NCBI RefSeq assembly: GCF_013266735.1
Contig: NZ_JABSNU010000003.1
Location: 496,001-560,000 of the forward strand
Direction: 5' to 3'
Length of the DNA stretch: 64,000 nucleotides
From: Pedobacter foliorum
GTDB taxonomy: Bacteria > Bacteroidota > Bacteroidia > Sphingobacteriales > Sphingobacteriaceae
In this document: in pieces, positions 42,229 through 51,566 of the stretch
Layout: every line of letters starts with the position of its first letter
How positions within the stretch are numbered: position 1 is the stretch's first letter
Made by a program: the position numbers and the translations under genes
The notes under the pieces: generated by a model
Told to the model about the DNA's origin: nothing
Seen by the model: the letters and a program-made list of their open reading frames with translations, nothing else
Databases searched by the model: none

Positions 42229-44997
42229 ATGAAAAAAATTATACCGGTACTGTTGTTCTTTAGCCTTGTTTATGGGCAAAACTTATATGCGCAAAGGCGC
42301 ATAATTAAAGGTGTTGTCACCTCTTCGGATGATAATTTGCCTATACCGGGAGTTTCTATAAGGGTAAAAGGCCTTGATGATGGCCCAGCTACAAAGGAGG
42401 ATGGAACCTACCAGATTACCATTAAGAATGGCCGGGTGTTGATTTTCTCCTATATCGGATATGAAACACAGGAGGCCGAAATAGATGGTAAAGAGGTAAT
42501 CAACATTAGCCTTAAACCCTCATCAAGCTCATTGAGCGAGGTGAATATTGTAGGGTCTAACAATGCAAACAGAACTAAGCTTACATCAGCAAATCCTGTT
42601 GATATTATTGATATAAAAGCACTTCAGGAATCGGCACCACAGGTAACAGTTACGCAATTGCTGCAATATGTATCTCCGTCATTTCACTCTTCGGTTTCAG
42701 GTGGTGGTGACGCTGCTTCGGCAACATCCACAGCCCAGCTTAGAGGGTTGGGAGTAGATCAGTTACTGGTGCTGATTAATGGTAAAAGAAGACATAAAAG
42801 TTCGAATATCAGTTGGGGTGGATTAGGGAATGGCGCTACAGGTTACGACCTGAATTCCATTCCGACAGGATCTATTGAAAGAATTGAAATACTGCGTGAT
42901 GGCGCTGCGGCCCAATATGGATCTGATGCAATTGCCGGGGTTATCAATATTGTGTTAAAGAAAAGCACTGATCAGTTGTCGCTTAGTTCAACTGCTAGTT
43001 CTCGTAGACGAGGAGATGGATTAACCACCAGAACTAGCAGCAATTATGGCGTGAAACTGGGAAGTAAGGGTGGCTTTTTGAATGTAACCGGAGAGTTTGC
43101 TACTCAGGCTGTATCGCTACCTGTTGGCAATGATGAGGCAGGCTTATATATAGGACCGGCATATGGCGGCGGAGCCAATACCCGTGGTTTTGATCAGATC
43201 TATACAAAGGAAATTGATAATGCCATTATAGCTAGCAGGGGTATTGATAGGCACTATTTTGATCAGCGGGGGAGTACAAATAAGGCTATAGATGGATTGC
43301 TTTTCTTTAATGCTTCTGTCCCTTTAAAGGAGGATGTGGAGCTGTATTCGTTTGGGGGGATTAGTCACCGTAATTCGCAATTTACAGCAGTATATCGGTT
43401 GCCAGGATGGACTGAGCGTAACAATACTTTTATCTATCCTGACGGTTTTTTACCTGCAATGGATAACATTATTTCGGACAAATCATTCGCTTTAGGGGTA
43501 AAAGCTAAAGTAAAAGATTGGAAGGTTGACATTTCCAATGTGTATGGTATTAATGACTTTTCGAATGTGATCAGTAACTCTTTGAATGCAAGTTTGGGGC
43601 AACGTACCCCACGTAAGTTTGATGCAGGTAGTTATAATGCAAGTCAGAATACAACCAGTTTAGATTTTAGTCGTTATTTTGAGAAGGTACTAAAGGGGCT
43701 TAACGTTGCCTTTGGCGGACAGTACCGAGTGGAGAGTTATCAGATCATTGCAGGTGAGGAGGCATCTTATTCAAAAGGTGATTTAAGGACAATTTATGGG
43801 ATAGATACTACGTCTGGAGGAATTCCTTATACCACTTCGTTAGGCTTAACTCCACTGAATGGGTTATCACCGGGTTCGCAGATTCATGCTGGTTTTAGAC
43901 CATCAAATGAGGTGAATGTTAATCGATCTATTTCTGCAGGATATTTAGATCTTGAGTTAAATGTTACTTCGAAATGGTTGCTTTCGGGCGCTGTACGTGT
44001 TGAGAATTATTCTGATTTCGGAAGTGTATTTACATATAAAGGGGCCACTCGTTATAGTGTTACTGATTGGCTTGGAGTAAGAGGGTCGATAAATACAGGT
44101 TTCCGTGCACCTGATCTGGCTCAGTTTTATTATACGGAAACCTCAACAACTTTTCAAAATGGTGTAGCTATTGATCAGGTTACCGCAAATAATGTAAATC
44201 CCGCAACAAAGGCATTAGGAATCCCGGAATTAAAACCGGAAAGATCTAAAGGGTATACTGCGGGTCTAACTTCATCGCCTATACCAAATGTGGAGTTTAC
44301 GGTCGATGCTTATCAGATTGATATTAAAGATAGGGTAGGTAATACAGGACGCTTTTCGGCAACAGATACTAATTTGCCCGCTGATGTGAGAGCCTTGTTT
44401 ATACAGACAGGTACAGTACAGGCTAAGTTTTTTTACAATTCATTTAGTACAAGTACAAAGGGGGTTGAGTTAACGGGTAGCTACAAGTTCTTGTTCAATA
44501 ATGGAGCAAATGCGACCTTTCTTGCTAGTGCAAATTTCCTTGAAACTAAGCTGACCAAAGTAAATACACCCAAAGGATTAGAGGCTTACCGTTACATTAT
44601 TTTTGATGAATCAGAAAAAGCAAGGGTAACAAACAACATTCCATCAAAGAAAATAACCTTACAGGGAACATACAATCTAAATAAACTGAACTTTCTTGTG
44701 CGAGCAGTATATTTCGGATCTGTAACTTCAGTATCACAGCTCAATGCCAATTTTCCTAAACCGGATTATTACTATCAGGTATTTAGTCCAATCTGGATAG
44801 CTGATGTTTCGGCCGGCTATAGGATTACCCCGACTATACAAGCAACCATAGGTGCCAACAATTTATTTAATGTTCTGGGTGATTATAGTATTCCTGCACC
44901 GGGAAGTAATATAACGCGTAATCCGGGACCCGGTGGTACTCAGGCCGGAACGAATACAGGTATACAGCCATTTGTAAGATTATCGGCTAAGTTCTAA
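42229..44997 (+). CDS. TonB-dependent outer-membrane receptor
   Basis: The start is set at the ATG at 42229, which begins a signal peptide (MKKIIPVLLFFSLVYG, mature near Ala-Gln); the upstream in-frame ATG at 42172 would add 19 residues before it. A carboxypeptidase-regulatory domain (IIKGVVTSSDDNLPIPGVSIRVKG; about 20-100) precedes the plug (about 115-240, LRGLGVDQLLVLINGKRRH, IERIEILRDGAAAQYGSDAIAGVINI) and a 22-strand barrel ending in Phe. No SusD partner is present; the DUF4397 lipoprotein follows instead. The ligand is unknown; its regulation hints at sulfur or metal uptake. Confidence 0.95.
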   Translation: MKKIIPVLLFFSLVYGQNLYAQRRIIKGVVTSSDDNLPIPGVSIRVKGLDDGPATKEDGTYQITIKNGRVLIFSYIGYETQEAEIDGKEVINISLKPSSSSLSEVNIVGSNNANRTKLTSANPVDIIDIKALQESAPQVTVTQLLQYVSPSFHSSVSGGGDAASATSTAQLRGLGVDQLLVLINGKRRHKSSNISWGGLGNGATGYDLNSIPTGSIERIEILRDGAAAQYGSDAIAGVINIVLKKSTDQLSLSSTASSRRRGDGLTTRTSSNYGVKLGSKGGFLNVTGEFATQAVSLPVGNDEAGLYIGPAYGGGANTRGFDQIYTKEIDNAIIASRGIDRHYFDQRGSTNKAIDGLLFFNASVPLKEDVELYSFGGISHRNSQFTAVYRLPGWTERNNTFIYPDGFLPAMDNIISDKSFALGVKAKVKDWKVDISNVYGINDFSNVISNSLNASLGQRTPRKFDAGSYNASQNTTSLDFSRYFEKVLKGLNVAFGGQYRVESYQIIAGEEASYSKGDLRTIYGIDTTSGGIPYTTSLGLTPLNGLSPGSQIHAGFRPSNEVNVNRSISAGYLDLELNVTSKWLLSGAVRVENYSDFGSVFTYKGATRYSVTDWLGVRGSINTGFRAPDLAQFYYTETSTTFQNGVAIDQVTANNVNPATKALGIPELKPERSKGYTAGLTSSPIPNVEFTVDAYQIDIKDRVGNTGRFSATDTNLPADVRALFIQTGTVQAKFFYNSFSTSTKGVELTGSYKFLFNNGANATFLASANFLETKLTKVNTPKGLEAYRYIIFDESEKARVTNNIPSKKITLQGTYNLNKLNFLVRAVYFGSVTSVSQLNANFPKPDYYYQVFSPIWIADVSAGYRITPTIQATIGANNLFNVLGDYSIPAPGSNITRNPGPGGTQAGTNTGIQPFVRLSAKF

Positions 44998-45016
44998 CTA
45001 AATAAACAGACAGATC

Positions 45017-45883
45017 ATGAAATTTTTAAAGATAAAGTTTGCAGTAATATTAGGAGTGATTGCTATTGTTACATCATGCAAAAAAGCGGAGTACCTGGAT
45101 TCGGATAATGCCGACAGGCCGCCGCTAAGTGCTAAAGTTAAATTGGTAAATGCATTATCTATTACCGCACCAATCAATTTTCTTGACTTTACCAGGCAGG
45201 TAAATACGGCCTTGGTTATTCATAATGCTTCTACAGGTTATTTAGATACTCAATACGGCAAAGTTCAATACAATACCACAGAGGGGAGTAATACAAGCTA
45301 TAAATCATCATACGTGTTTGGAGGAAGTGCTGCCTTTGCTCAGGAAACAGATAAAGCTTCTTTTGCAGGTCCTAATGGTCCTATAGCAAGCTACTATCAT
45401 ACTTTATTTGCTGTAGCTAAACGTAAGCCAAGTAAATTGAACCCTGGAAATAGAGATAGCCTGGTGCTAGTTTATGATGATTTGACGGCACCTGTGGCGG
45501 GAAAAGCCAAGGTTCGGTTTGCAAACTTTTCTCCTGATGCACCTAATGTAGATTTAACTTTAGCTGGTAGTGGTGCAGTTTTTTCTAATGTTGCTTATGG
45601 CAACTTTGGCGATCAGACAATCATTACCTATGATGCAAATGGAAAGGCTCCTGCCACAATACCGGGTTTGAGTTGGAAAACACTTGGGCCTTTTAAGGAA
45701 GTTGATGTTGTAGCAGCTAAGAATCTTGAGGTTAGAAACAATACCACTCAGGCGGTAATTCCGATAGTTGGTAATGGGCTATCTAATGTGACTTTTGAGG
45801 CTGGGAAGATATACACTGTTTTTATAAATGGAAGTGTTGGTGGAGCTGGAGTAAGCGCTACAATAATTACACATAGCAAATAA
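45017..45883 (+). CDS. DUF4397 lipoprotein
   Basis: Surface or periplasmic lipoprotein: signal with lipobox IVTSC (Cys21), followed by two beta-rich DUF4397 units containing KAKVRFANFSPDAPNVDLTLAGSG and SNVAYGNFGDQTI, a family hallmark. 288 residues. Placed 19 bp after the TonB-dependent receptor and last in the run, it takes the position that an accessory substrate-binding lipoprotein usually occupies in receptor operons; binding function is an inference. Confidence 0.85.
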   Translation: MKFLKIKFAVILGVIAIVTSCKKAEYLDSDNADRPPLSAKVKLVNALSITAPINFLDFTRQVNTALVIHNASTGYLDTQYGKVQYNTTEGSNTSYKSSYVFGGSAAFAQETDKASFAGPNGPIASYYHTLFAVAKRKPSKLNPGNRDSLVLVYDDLTAPVAGKAKVRFANFSPDAPNVDLTLAGSGAVFSNVAYGNFGDQTIITYDANGKAPATIPGLSWKTLGPFKEVDVVAAKNLEVRNNTTQAVIPIVGNGLSNVTFEAGKIYTVFINGSVGGAGVSATIITHSK

Positions 45884-46367
45884 TATTTTTTTGGCTCTTA
45901 AGACTGTTACGGCTTTTCTAGCTGCCTTGTTCGCCCTTTGTTCGGCCCTGGTCGAACGAGGTCCGAACAAGGTGCGTTTTAAGGTGGTGCGTGGAACGAC
46001 TATATTATTGGCTGCAGCTAAAATCTCATTTCGATTCAAAACCATGGTGATAATAATTTAAGTAAGTAGCAAATCCAATTTAATTTTTCAAATCAATTGG
46101 ATTATTCCTAGACCAAGAATTAAAGATAAGAAAAGATAAGTGTGTGGCTAAAATGGCCGTGCACTTTATGGTACTATTCAACGCAATTTGTCTTAATGTG
46201 TCGTTTTGAACGTTATATATGACCTAAGAATGGCAATGGGTAAAAGTGTTTTTTTGGGAGACCTTTATTGAAATCTAAAATTAAAGTAAAATAAAGGTCT
46301 AACAGGGCTTTAATCTATATTTTGAAAGAGTATATGCTTAAATTTATAGGTAATAAATACTTCAAAT
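45884..46367. repeat. Gap with a GTTCG-rich inverted-repeat element
   Basis: At 45921-45975 several copies of a TTGTTCG/CGAACAA unit form nested inverted repeats; CCTTGTTCG (45925-45933) pairs with CGAACAAGG (45964-45972). It is more GC-rich than its surroundings. A further inverted repeat, AATCCAATT (46072-46080) with AATTGGATT (46095-46103), encloses an AT-rich loop. I see no gene; the open frame on the - strand across this gap has no coding character. Confidence 0.5.
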
Positions 46368-47192
46368 ATGGATGCCCTGATTGTAGCCACAGATTTTTCA
46401 GAAGTGGCTGAAAATGCTGTAGAATATGCCGCTGCTATTGCTAAACATAATAACGCAAAGCTTGTATTGTATAATTCTTTTGTAATCCCTACCCACGCTG
46501 CTAATACCCTTTTGCCAGCAGCCAGCATACAAAAACTGATAACAGATAATGAGATTCGGTTGATTGAAAGAGCATTATCGCTGTCTATCGATTATGATAT
46601 AGAAACCGAGCACGAATCGAACCTCTCTTTTGTTCAGGATGCCTTGAAAATCTTAATTGATAAGCATCAGGCTACTCTTGTTGTATTGGGGATGAATACT
46701 AAAACCCTGGAACAAGATCTTTGGGGTAATACAACAACTTCTGCAATTAAGAGGCTTAACTTACCTGTGTTGGCAGTGCCTTTGGGAGCCCGATTTGAAG
46801 GTACAAAAAATGTGCTTTTTGCTTGTGATGTTTTGAGTGGTATATCTGAAAAAGTACTAGCTAATATTAAAGAGTTGGCAATAGCCTTGAGTGCAGAAGT
46901 AGAGGTTTTTAATGTAAGTGAGAAAGTAGAGGAATTAAAAACTTTGAATGCAGCTTTGCCTCAGGTAGGTGTTATTGACGATGGCTTAGAAGGAATATCT
47001 TACTATTATAAAAACGTAAATTCCAATGCGGTAATCAAAGAGATTGAAAAGGAAATTGTTGAATTCCGAGCAGATCTATTGATTATGGTTCCCAAAAGAT
47101 ACGGATTCTGGGCCTCGATTATTCATCGAAGTAAAACACGTATAATGGCCTCGGGATTAAAAATACCATTGTTGTCGCTTCCTATATCTTAA
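46368..47192 (+). CDS. Universal stress protein (two UspA domains)
   Basis: Cytoplasmic stress protein of 274 residues with a tandem arrangement. Domain 1 (about 1-142) begins MDALIVATDFSEVAENAVEYAAAIAKHNNAKL and has the ATP-loop-like LVVLGMNTKTLEQDLWGNTTTSAIKRLNLPVLAVP. Domain 2 (about 145-274) is more divergent and ends in SKTRIMASGLKIPLLSLP, with a weak nucleotide loop. Function unclear. Preceded by the long repeat-bearing gap. Confidence 0.92.
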   Translation: MDALIVATDFSEVAENAVEYAAAIAKHNNAKLVLYNSFVIPTHAANTLLPAASIQKLITDNEIRLIERALSLSIDYDIETEHESNLSFVQDALKILIDKHQATLVVLGMNTKTLEQDLWGNTTTSAIKRLNLPVLAVPLGARFEGTKNVLFACDVLSGISEKVLANIKELAIALSAEVEVFNVSEKVEELKTLNAALPQVGVIDDGLEGISYYYKNVNSNAVIKEIEKEIVEFRADLLIMVPKRYGFWASIIHRSKTRIMASGLKIPLLSLPIS

Positions 47193-47233
47193 GTTGAATT
47201 AGCAATTTTTTATGCTTATCATTGCCGCCTCAA

Positions 47234-47806
47234 ATGAGGTATATAATTCTTTTTTTAATTGTTGTAAGCCATAGTGTATGCTTCGGGCAGCTCACAAAGG
47301 TTAAACGGGTTGTTGATGGTGATACTTTTGTAACCGAGTCTGGTGAACGTGTAAGGTTAATAGGTATGAATGCTCCTGAGATGAAGGAGTTTTATGGTAT
47401 TGAAGCAAAGGAGCATTTGAAAGATCTGATTGAGGGTAAAGACGTTGAACTTACCAGTGATCATAAATCAAAAGACAGAGACAGGTATTCGAGATTGTTA
47501 AGGTACGTTGTGCTTAATGAAGTGGATATAAACGAACAAATGATACGTGATGGCTATGCTTATGCTTTACTTAAATTCCGTTTTGATAAACCCGAAGCCT
47601 ACAGTGAAGCTGAAACAGTAGCAAAAGAACAACAGCTCGGAATGTGGAAATATACTGAAGCTGAAAGAGCTGAGCCTCAAAATATTCCAATAAATACCCC
47701 CATAACTAATATTACCCAAATAGATTTATATGAAAGCCGCTACGTGATTGCAGGGCTCATTATAATGTTCATTATTCTGGGTATCAATTACAAGCTGAAA
47801 GGGTAG
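47234..47806 (+). CDS. Staphylococcal-nuclease-like (thermonuclease) protein
   Basis: Exported or anchored Ca-dependent nuclease. Start placed at the ATG at 47234; a TTG four codons upstream is possible. A signal peptide (about 1-18) precedes the SNase domain: VKRVVDGDTFVTESGERVRLIGMNAPE with catalytic Asp, Arg and, further on, DRYSRLLRYV. A C-terminal membrane helix (about 168-186) suggests anchoring. About 190 residues. Confidence 0.92.
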   Translation: MRYIILFLIVVSHSVCFGQLTKVKRVVDGDTFVTESGERVRLIGMNAPEMKEFYGIEAKEHLKDLIEGKDVELTSDHKSKDRDRYSRLLRYVVLNEVDINEQMIRDGYAYALLKFRFDKPEAYSEAETVAKEQQLGMWKYTEAERAEPQNIPINTPITNITQIDLYESRYVIAGLIIMFIILGINYKLKG

Positions 47807-47952
47807 GTTAACCCGCCAAAAGAACCTTTTAGAAAAGGGATATTCACTTATTCTTTTGTTCGCTAAATTTCATATTTTTAGTAACATTTTTTGCGTGAAA
47901 CGATCAAACTCCCATAGCTAACCTACAACTATAAAAGAACAATTAAATTATT

Positions 47953-50577
47953 ATGAAAAAAACCATTACTTTATTATCGCTGGCCCTGTTTTTGGCCAGT
48001 GGCGCTTTTGCACAAAAGAAAAAAAAGGCATTAGCAGCCGATTCCTTAAAGAAGGCGCAGGCAACTCCTCCCAAACCAAGTATTAACGATAAGATTAAAT
48101 CGAGTAAAAAAATTGATGGTCTTTTTTCAATGTATAGAGATACTGTAACGGGTAGTCTTCAGATGTACATTAAAAAAGATCAATTGGGCAAGGACTATAT
48201 TTATCAGAGTTTTTCGATGGGTGGACCAACCACTTTATTCTTGAATCAGAATATGATTAGAACCACATGGTTATTCTATATTCAGAAATCTGATGATAAA
48301 ATTGAACTTCTTCAAAAGAATACGAACTTCTATTATGATAAGTCAAATCCGGTAAGTAAATCTGCAAATGTTGATGTTTCTGATGCTGTTTTTTATAGCG
48401 ATAAAGTTGCAGCGCAAGATTCGTTAGGCTACTTAATTTCGGTTGATGGTCTTTTCCTTGGCGACAAACTAGATCCGGTTAAACCTGTTTTCCCTCCAAC
48501 ATTACCTCCGGGTGCTGTGTTTAATCTAGGGAATTTGAACACCTCTAAGTCGAAATATCAAAAGATTCGTTCATTTCCAGGAAATACAGACGTAGTTGTA
48601 GAACTGGCTTACGATAATCCTGTGCCTATGAATGGTGGAGGAAAAGACATTACTGATGCACGCTATGTGAGGGTTAAAATGCAGCACTCTTTCCTTGAAG
48701 TTCCTAAAAATGATTTCCGTCCACGTCGTGATGATCCAAGGGTAGGTTATTTTGGTGCAGAAGTAGATAACCTGACTTCTTTATCTTCAACACCGTACAA
48801 AGATTTTATAAGTCGCTGGAACCTTAAAAAGAAAGATCCTTCAGCTGCTTTAAGTGAGCCTGTTGAGCCTATTGTATTTTGGATTGAGAATACTACTCCG
48901 CTGGAGTATCGCCCAATTATAAAAGAAGCTGGGGAGAAATGGAATGAGGCATTCGAGAAAGCAGGTTTCAAAAATGCTGTTGTCATGAAAGAAATGTCTG
49001 ATACAGCTAGTTGGGACCCTGCTGATATAGCATATAATGTAATCCGTTGGGTATCGTCGGCTTATCCTTCTTATGGAGCGATAGGTCCAAGCTTTTATAA
49101 CCCCTTAACCGGTCAGATTCTTGGTGCCGATATCACTGTAGAGTGGCGTTCGGGAGCAGGTACAGTTGTTACCGATGATTTGTTTAATGGCGGTAATGCT
49201 GCATTAAAACTGCCTTGGGAAAATCCAATTGAAGCTGTTTCTTCAAAACCAGATCATGCACATGGTTTTGATAAAAACCACATGGCTTCTTGTGCATTGG
49301 CTCAGGAATTAAGCATGCAGTATCAGGCTGGTATAACAGCTATTGAAGCGCTGGATGCCGATGTGCCGGAAGCAAAAAGGGCAGAGACTGTTCGTGAAAT
49401 GCATAAACAGTTCTTGTATTACCTTATCATGCACGAAATGGGACACACGCTTGGGCTTAATCATAATATGAAAGCCAGCCAAATGTTAACCCCTGCTCAG
49501 ATGAATGACGTAGCACTTACACGTAAAATTGGATTACAGGGATCGGTAATGGATTACCCTGCAATAAACGTGAGCAGTGATCGTAGCAAACAAGGTGATT
49601 ATTATACTACAAAAGCCGGACCGTATGATTTATGGGCAATTGAATATGGTTACACTCCGTTTAGTGAATCAGAAGAGGAGGCTGGATTAAACAAGATTCT
49701 TAGCCGTAGTACTGACCCACAACTTGCCTTTGGTAATGATGCGGATGATATGCGTAGTCCAGGTGGTGGAATTGATCCACGTGTAAACGTTAATGATCAA
49801 ACCAATGATATGGTGGCTTATGGTGAAGACCGATTCAAGTTGGTAAACACAATGATGCCAAAGTTGAAAGCTCGCTTTAGTAAAACTGGTCAAAGCTATC
49901 AGGAGTTACGTCAACGTTATTCGCAGCTTAATGGCCAGCGTGTAAGTATGGCTGCTGCGGTGAGTCGTTTTGTTGGCGGTGTGTATGTAGACAGAAGCTT
50001 TGTTGGACAGAAAACAACCACTGCACCATTCACACCAGTTCCAGTGGCTTATCAGAAAAAGGCAATGGCATTATTAGGTAAGTATGTGTTTGCACCTAAC
50101 GCCTTTGATGCAGATAAAACATTGTACCCTTATTTGCAAGCTCAGAGACGTGGATTCGGATTTTTTGGTAATAATGAGGATTTTAAACCTCAGAATATGT
50201 TTATAGGTATACAGTTGAGTACTCTAGCGCAGATTTTGCACCCAAATACATTAAGCAGAATAAACAATAGTGGTCTTTATGGCAATACTTATTCTGTAGC
50301 GAGTGTAATGAGCGATTTGTCAAATGATATTTTTGCTGCGGATCTTAAAACAAATGTTAACCTGTTCCGCCAAAATCTTCAAACGGAATTTGTAAAGGCA
50401 ATTGCTAGTATCGTTGCTGCACCTGGCGGATATGATAACGCTAGTAAAGCTGCTGCACTTTCTACTTTGAAAAAAGTGAAAACTCAGCTTGTTGGAGCGG
50501 TTTCAGCTGATGAGCAAACAAAAGCTCACCGTACAAACCTGAATTTTTTAATTGATAAAGCTTTAGCGGTTAAATAA
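47953..50577 (+). CDS. Large exported zinc metalloprotease (DUF5117/DUF4953 type)
   Basis: 874-residue protein with a signal peptide (about 1-21, ending AFAQ). The N-terminal part matches the DUF5117/5118 layout (KKIDGLFSMYRDTVTGSLQMYIKKDQLGKDYIY). The central metalloprotease has HEMGHTLGLNHN, a metzincin HExxHxxGxxH motif near residue 495, and a Met-turn candidate GSVMDYPAINV. The C-terminal DUF4953-type region follows. Such proteins are common in Bacteroidota; substrates are unknown. A strong terminator follows. Confidence 0.92.
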   Translation: MKKTITLLSLALFLASGAFAQKKKKALAADSLKKAQATPPKPSINDKIKSSKKIDGLFSMYRDTVTGSLQMYIKKDQLGKDYIYQSFSMGGPTTLFLNQNMIRTTWLFYIQKSDDKIELLQKNTNFYYDKSNPVSKSANVDVSDAVFYSDKVAAQDSLGYLISVDGLFLGDKLDPVKPVFPPTLPPGAVFNLGNLNTSKSKYQKIRSFPGNTDVVVELAYDNPVPMNGGGKDITDARYVRVKMQHSFLEVPKNDFRPRRDDPRVGYFGAEVDNLTSLSSTPYKDFISRWNLKKKDPSAALSEPVEPIVFWIENTTPLEYRPIIKEAGEKWNEAFEKAGFKNAVVMKEMSDTASWDPADIAYNVIRWVSSAYPSYGAIGPSFYNPLTGQILGADITVEWRSGAGTVVTDDLFNGGNAALKLPWENPIEAVSSKPDHAHGFDKNHMASCALAQELSMQYQAGITAIEALDADVPEAKRAETVREMHKQFLYYLIMHEMGHTLGLNHNMKASQMLTPAQMNDVALTRKIGLQGSVMDYPAINVSSDRSKQGDYYTTKAGPYDLWAIEYGYTPFSESEEEAGLNKILSRSTDPQLAFGNDADDMRSPGGGIDPRVNVNDQTNDMVAYGEDRFKLVNTMMPKLKARFSKTGQSYQELRQRYSQLNGQRVSMAAAVSRFVGGVYVDRSFVGQKTTTAPFTPVPVAYQKKAMALLGKYVFAPNAFDADKTLYPYLQAQRRGFGFFGNNEDFKPQNMFIGIQLSTLAQILHPNTLSRINNSGLYGNTYSVASVMSDLSNDIFAADLKTNVNLFRQNLQTEFVKAIASIVAAPGGYDNASKAAALSTLKKVKTQLVGAVSADEQTKAHRTNLNFLIDKALAVK

Positions 50578-50595
50578 AATTGTAAAGTAAAGAAA

Positions 50596-50643
50596 AAGGG
50601 CGGTTCAAAATGAGTATTCATTGGGAACCGCCCTTCTTTTTTG
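50596..50643. terminator. Intrinsic terminator between convergent genes
   Basis: AAGGGCGGTTC (50596-50606) pairs perfectly with GAACCGCCCTT (50625-50635), followed by a T run. It ends the metalloprotease gene and, with the A-rich left side, probably also the facing PAS-protein gene. Confidence 0.9.
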
Positions 50644-50665
50644 GGCCTATACTAACTTTTGAAGA

Positions 50666-51523
50666 TTAGTCAATCTGATCATTAATCTTCAATACTGCAT
50701 TGTCTAGTTCCCCTGCAGATACCTCTAAAAAACCAACTAAGTTGGCAAATGTTTCTTTATTGCCTGCTGCATCTTTTAACAAGGGAATTAATCCTAGCAG
50801 ATTAGATAGTGGTCGTCTCACTTCGTGAGAGTTATGCCATGCAATTTCCTTCAGTTTTTCATTTTGAGCAATTAGCTGCTCTTCATATTTTACCCTTACA
50901 TCAATGTCTTGCATTGCGCCAAGCATTCTAATAGGATTACGATTGTCATCAAAGATCAAATAACCTCGATCTGAAATGTGTTTGTAATTACCATCCTGAC
51001 AAAGATATCTATATTCAGCTTTCCAGTTCGACTCTTCCTCTTTTATAATTCTCTCAAACTCGTAAATAATACGTGCTTGATCATCGGGGTGTACCCTTTT
51101 CATACTCCAGAAAGAGTTGTGGATTATCTGGGTGTCATCATGTCCAAAAACTTCCTTGTAACCACTCATCCAGGTTAATTTATCGTTTACAATGTCATAG
51201 TCCCAAATTACATCGTTGGTAGCCTTGGTAACGGTATTATATAGATTTACCTGGTCATTAAGTTGTTTTTTATGCGCTATAAGTTCCATCTTATGTTTCC
51301 TTTCGGCGCTTAGCAAACCCCTGTAATGGCGATTTAATCCAATTACGGCAACCATAGCTGAGCCGATTAAGAATACGATGTTTTTAAAGTAATACAAGCT
51401 CCGCAGATCGGTAGCCGGGTATTGGCGGTCAAGCCAGCCAATAAATTGTGTTCCGGTAAGTAGCCATATTCCACCTAAAGCTAAGTAGATAGAAATGATT
51501 TTAATTAGTGTTTTGTTTTTCAA
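50666..51523 (-). CDS. PAS-domain signalling protein with His-box but no ATPase domain
   Basis: 285 residues. Two N-terminal membrane helices (about 9-28 and 46-66) flank a short loop. A PAS domain (about 97-215, DVIWDYDIVNDKLTWMSGYKEVFGH, ending with the PAC-like EYRYLCQDGNYKHISDRGYLIFDDN) is followed by HNSHEVRRPLSNLLGLIPLL, a phospho-acceptor His helix resembling HisKA. It then stops without HATPase_c. Either a degenerate kinase or a receiver of phosphate from another kinase; the reading frame looks intact. Confidence 0.87.
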   Translation of the reverse strand: MKNKTLIKIISIYLALGGIWLLTGTQFIGWLDRQYPATDLRSLYYFKNIVFLIGSAMVAVIGLNRHYRGLLSAERKHKMELIAHKKQLNDQVNLYNTVTKATNDVIWDYDIVNDKLTWMSGYKEVFGHDDTQIIHNSFWSMKRVHPDDQARIIYEFERIIKEEESNWKAEYRYLCQDGNYKHISDRGYLIFDDNRNPIRMLGAMQDIDVRVKYEEQLIAQNEKLKEIAWHNSHEVRRPLSNLLGLIPLLKDAAGNKETFANLVGFLEVSAGELDNAVLKINDQID

Positions 51524-51566
51524 AATATTTAGAGCTGATTTATTGTAAATTTACATTTTTAGCCTT

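Noticed and set aside
45779..46045. 88-codon open frame on the - strand after the DUF4397 gene
   Set aside because: It crosses the end of a real gene and the GTTCG repeat, has no domain or signal pattern, and its Arg/Ala-rich stretch is explained by the repeat.
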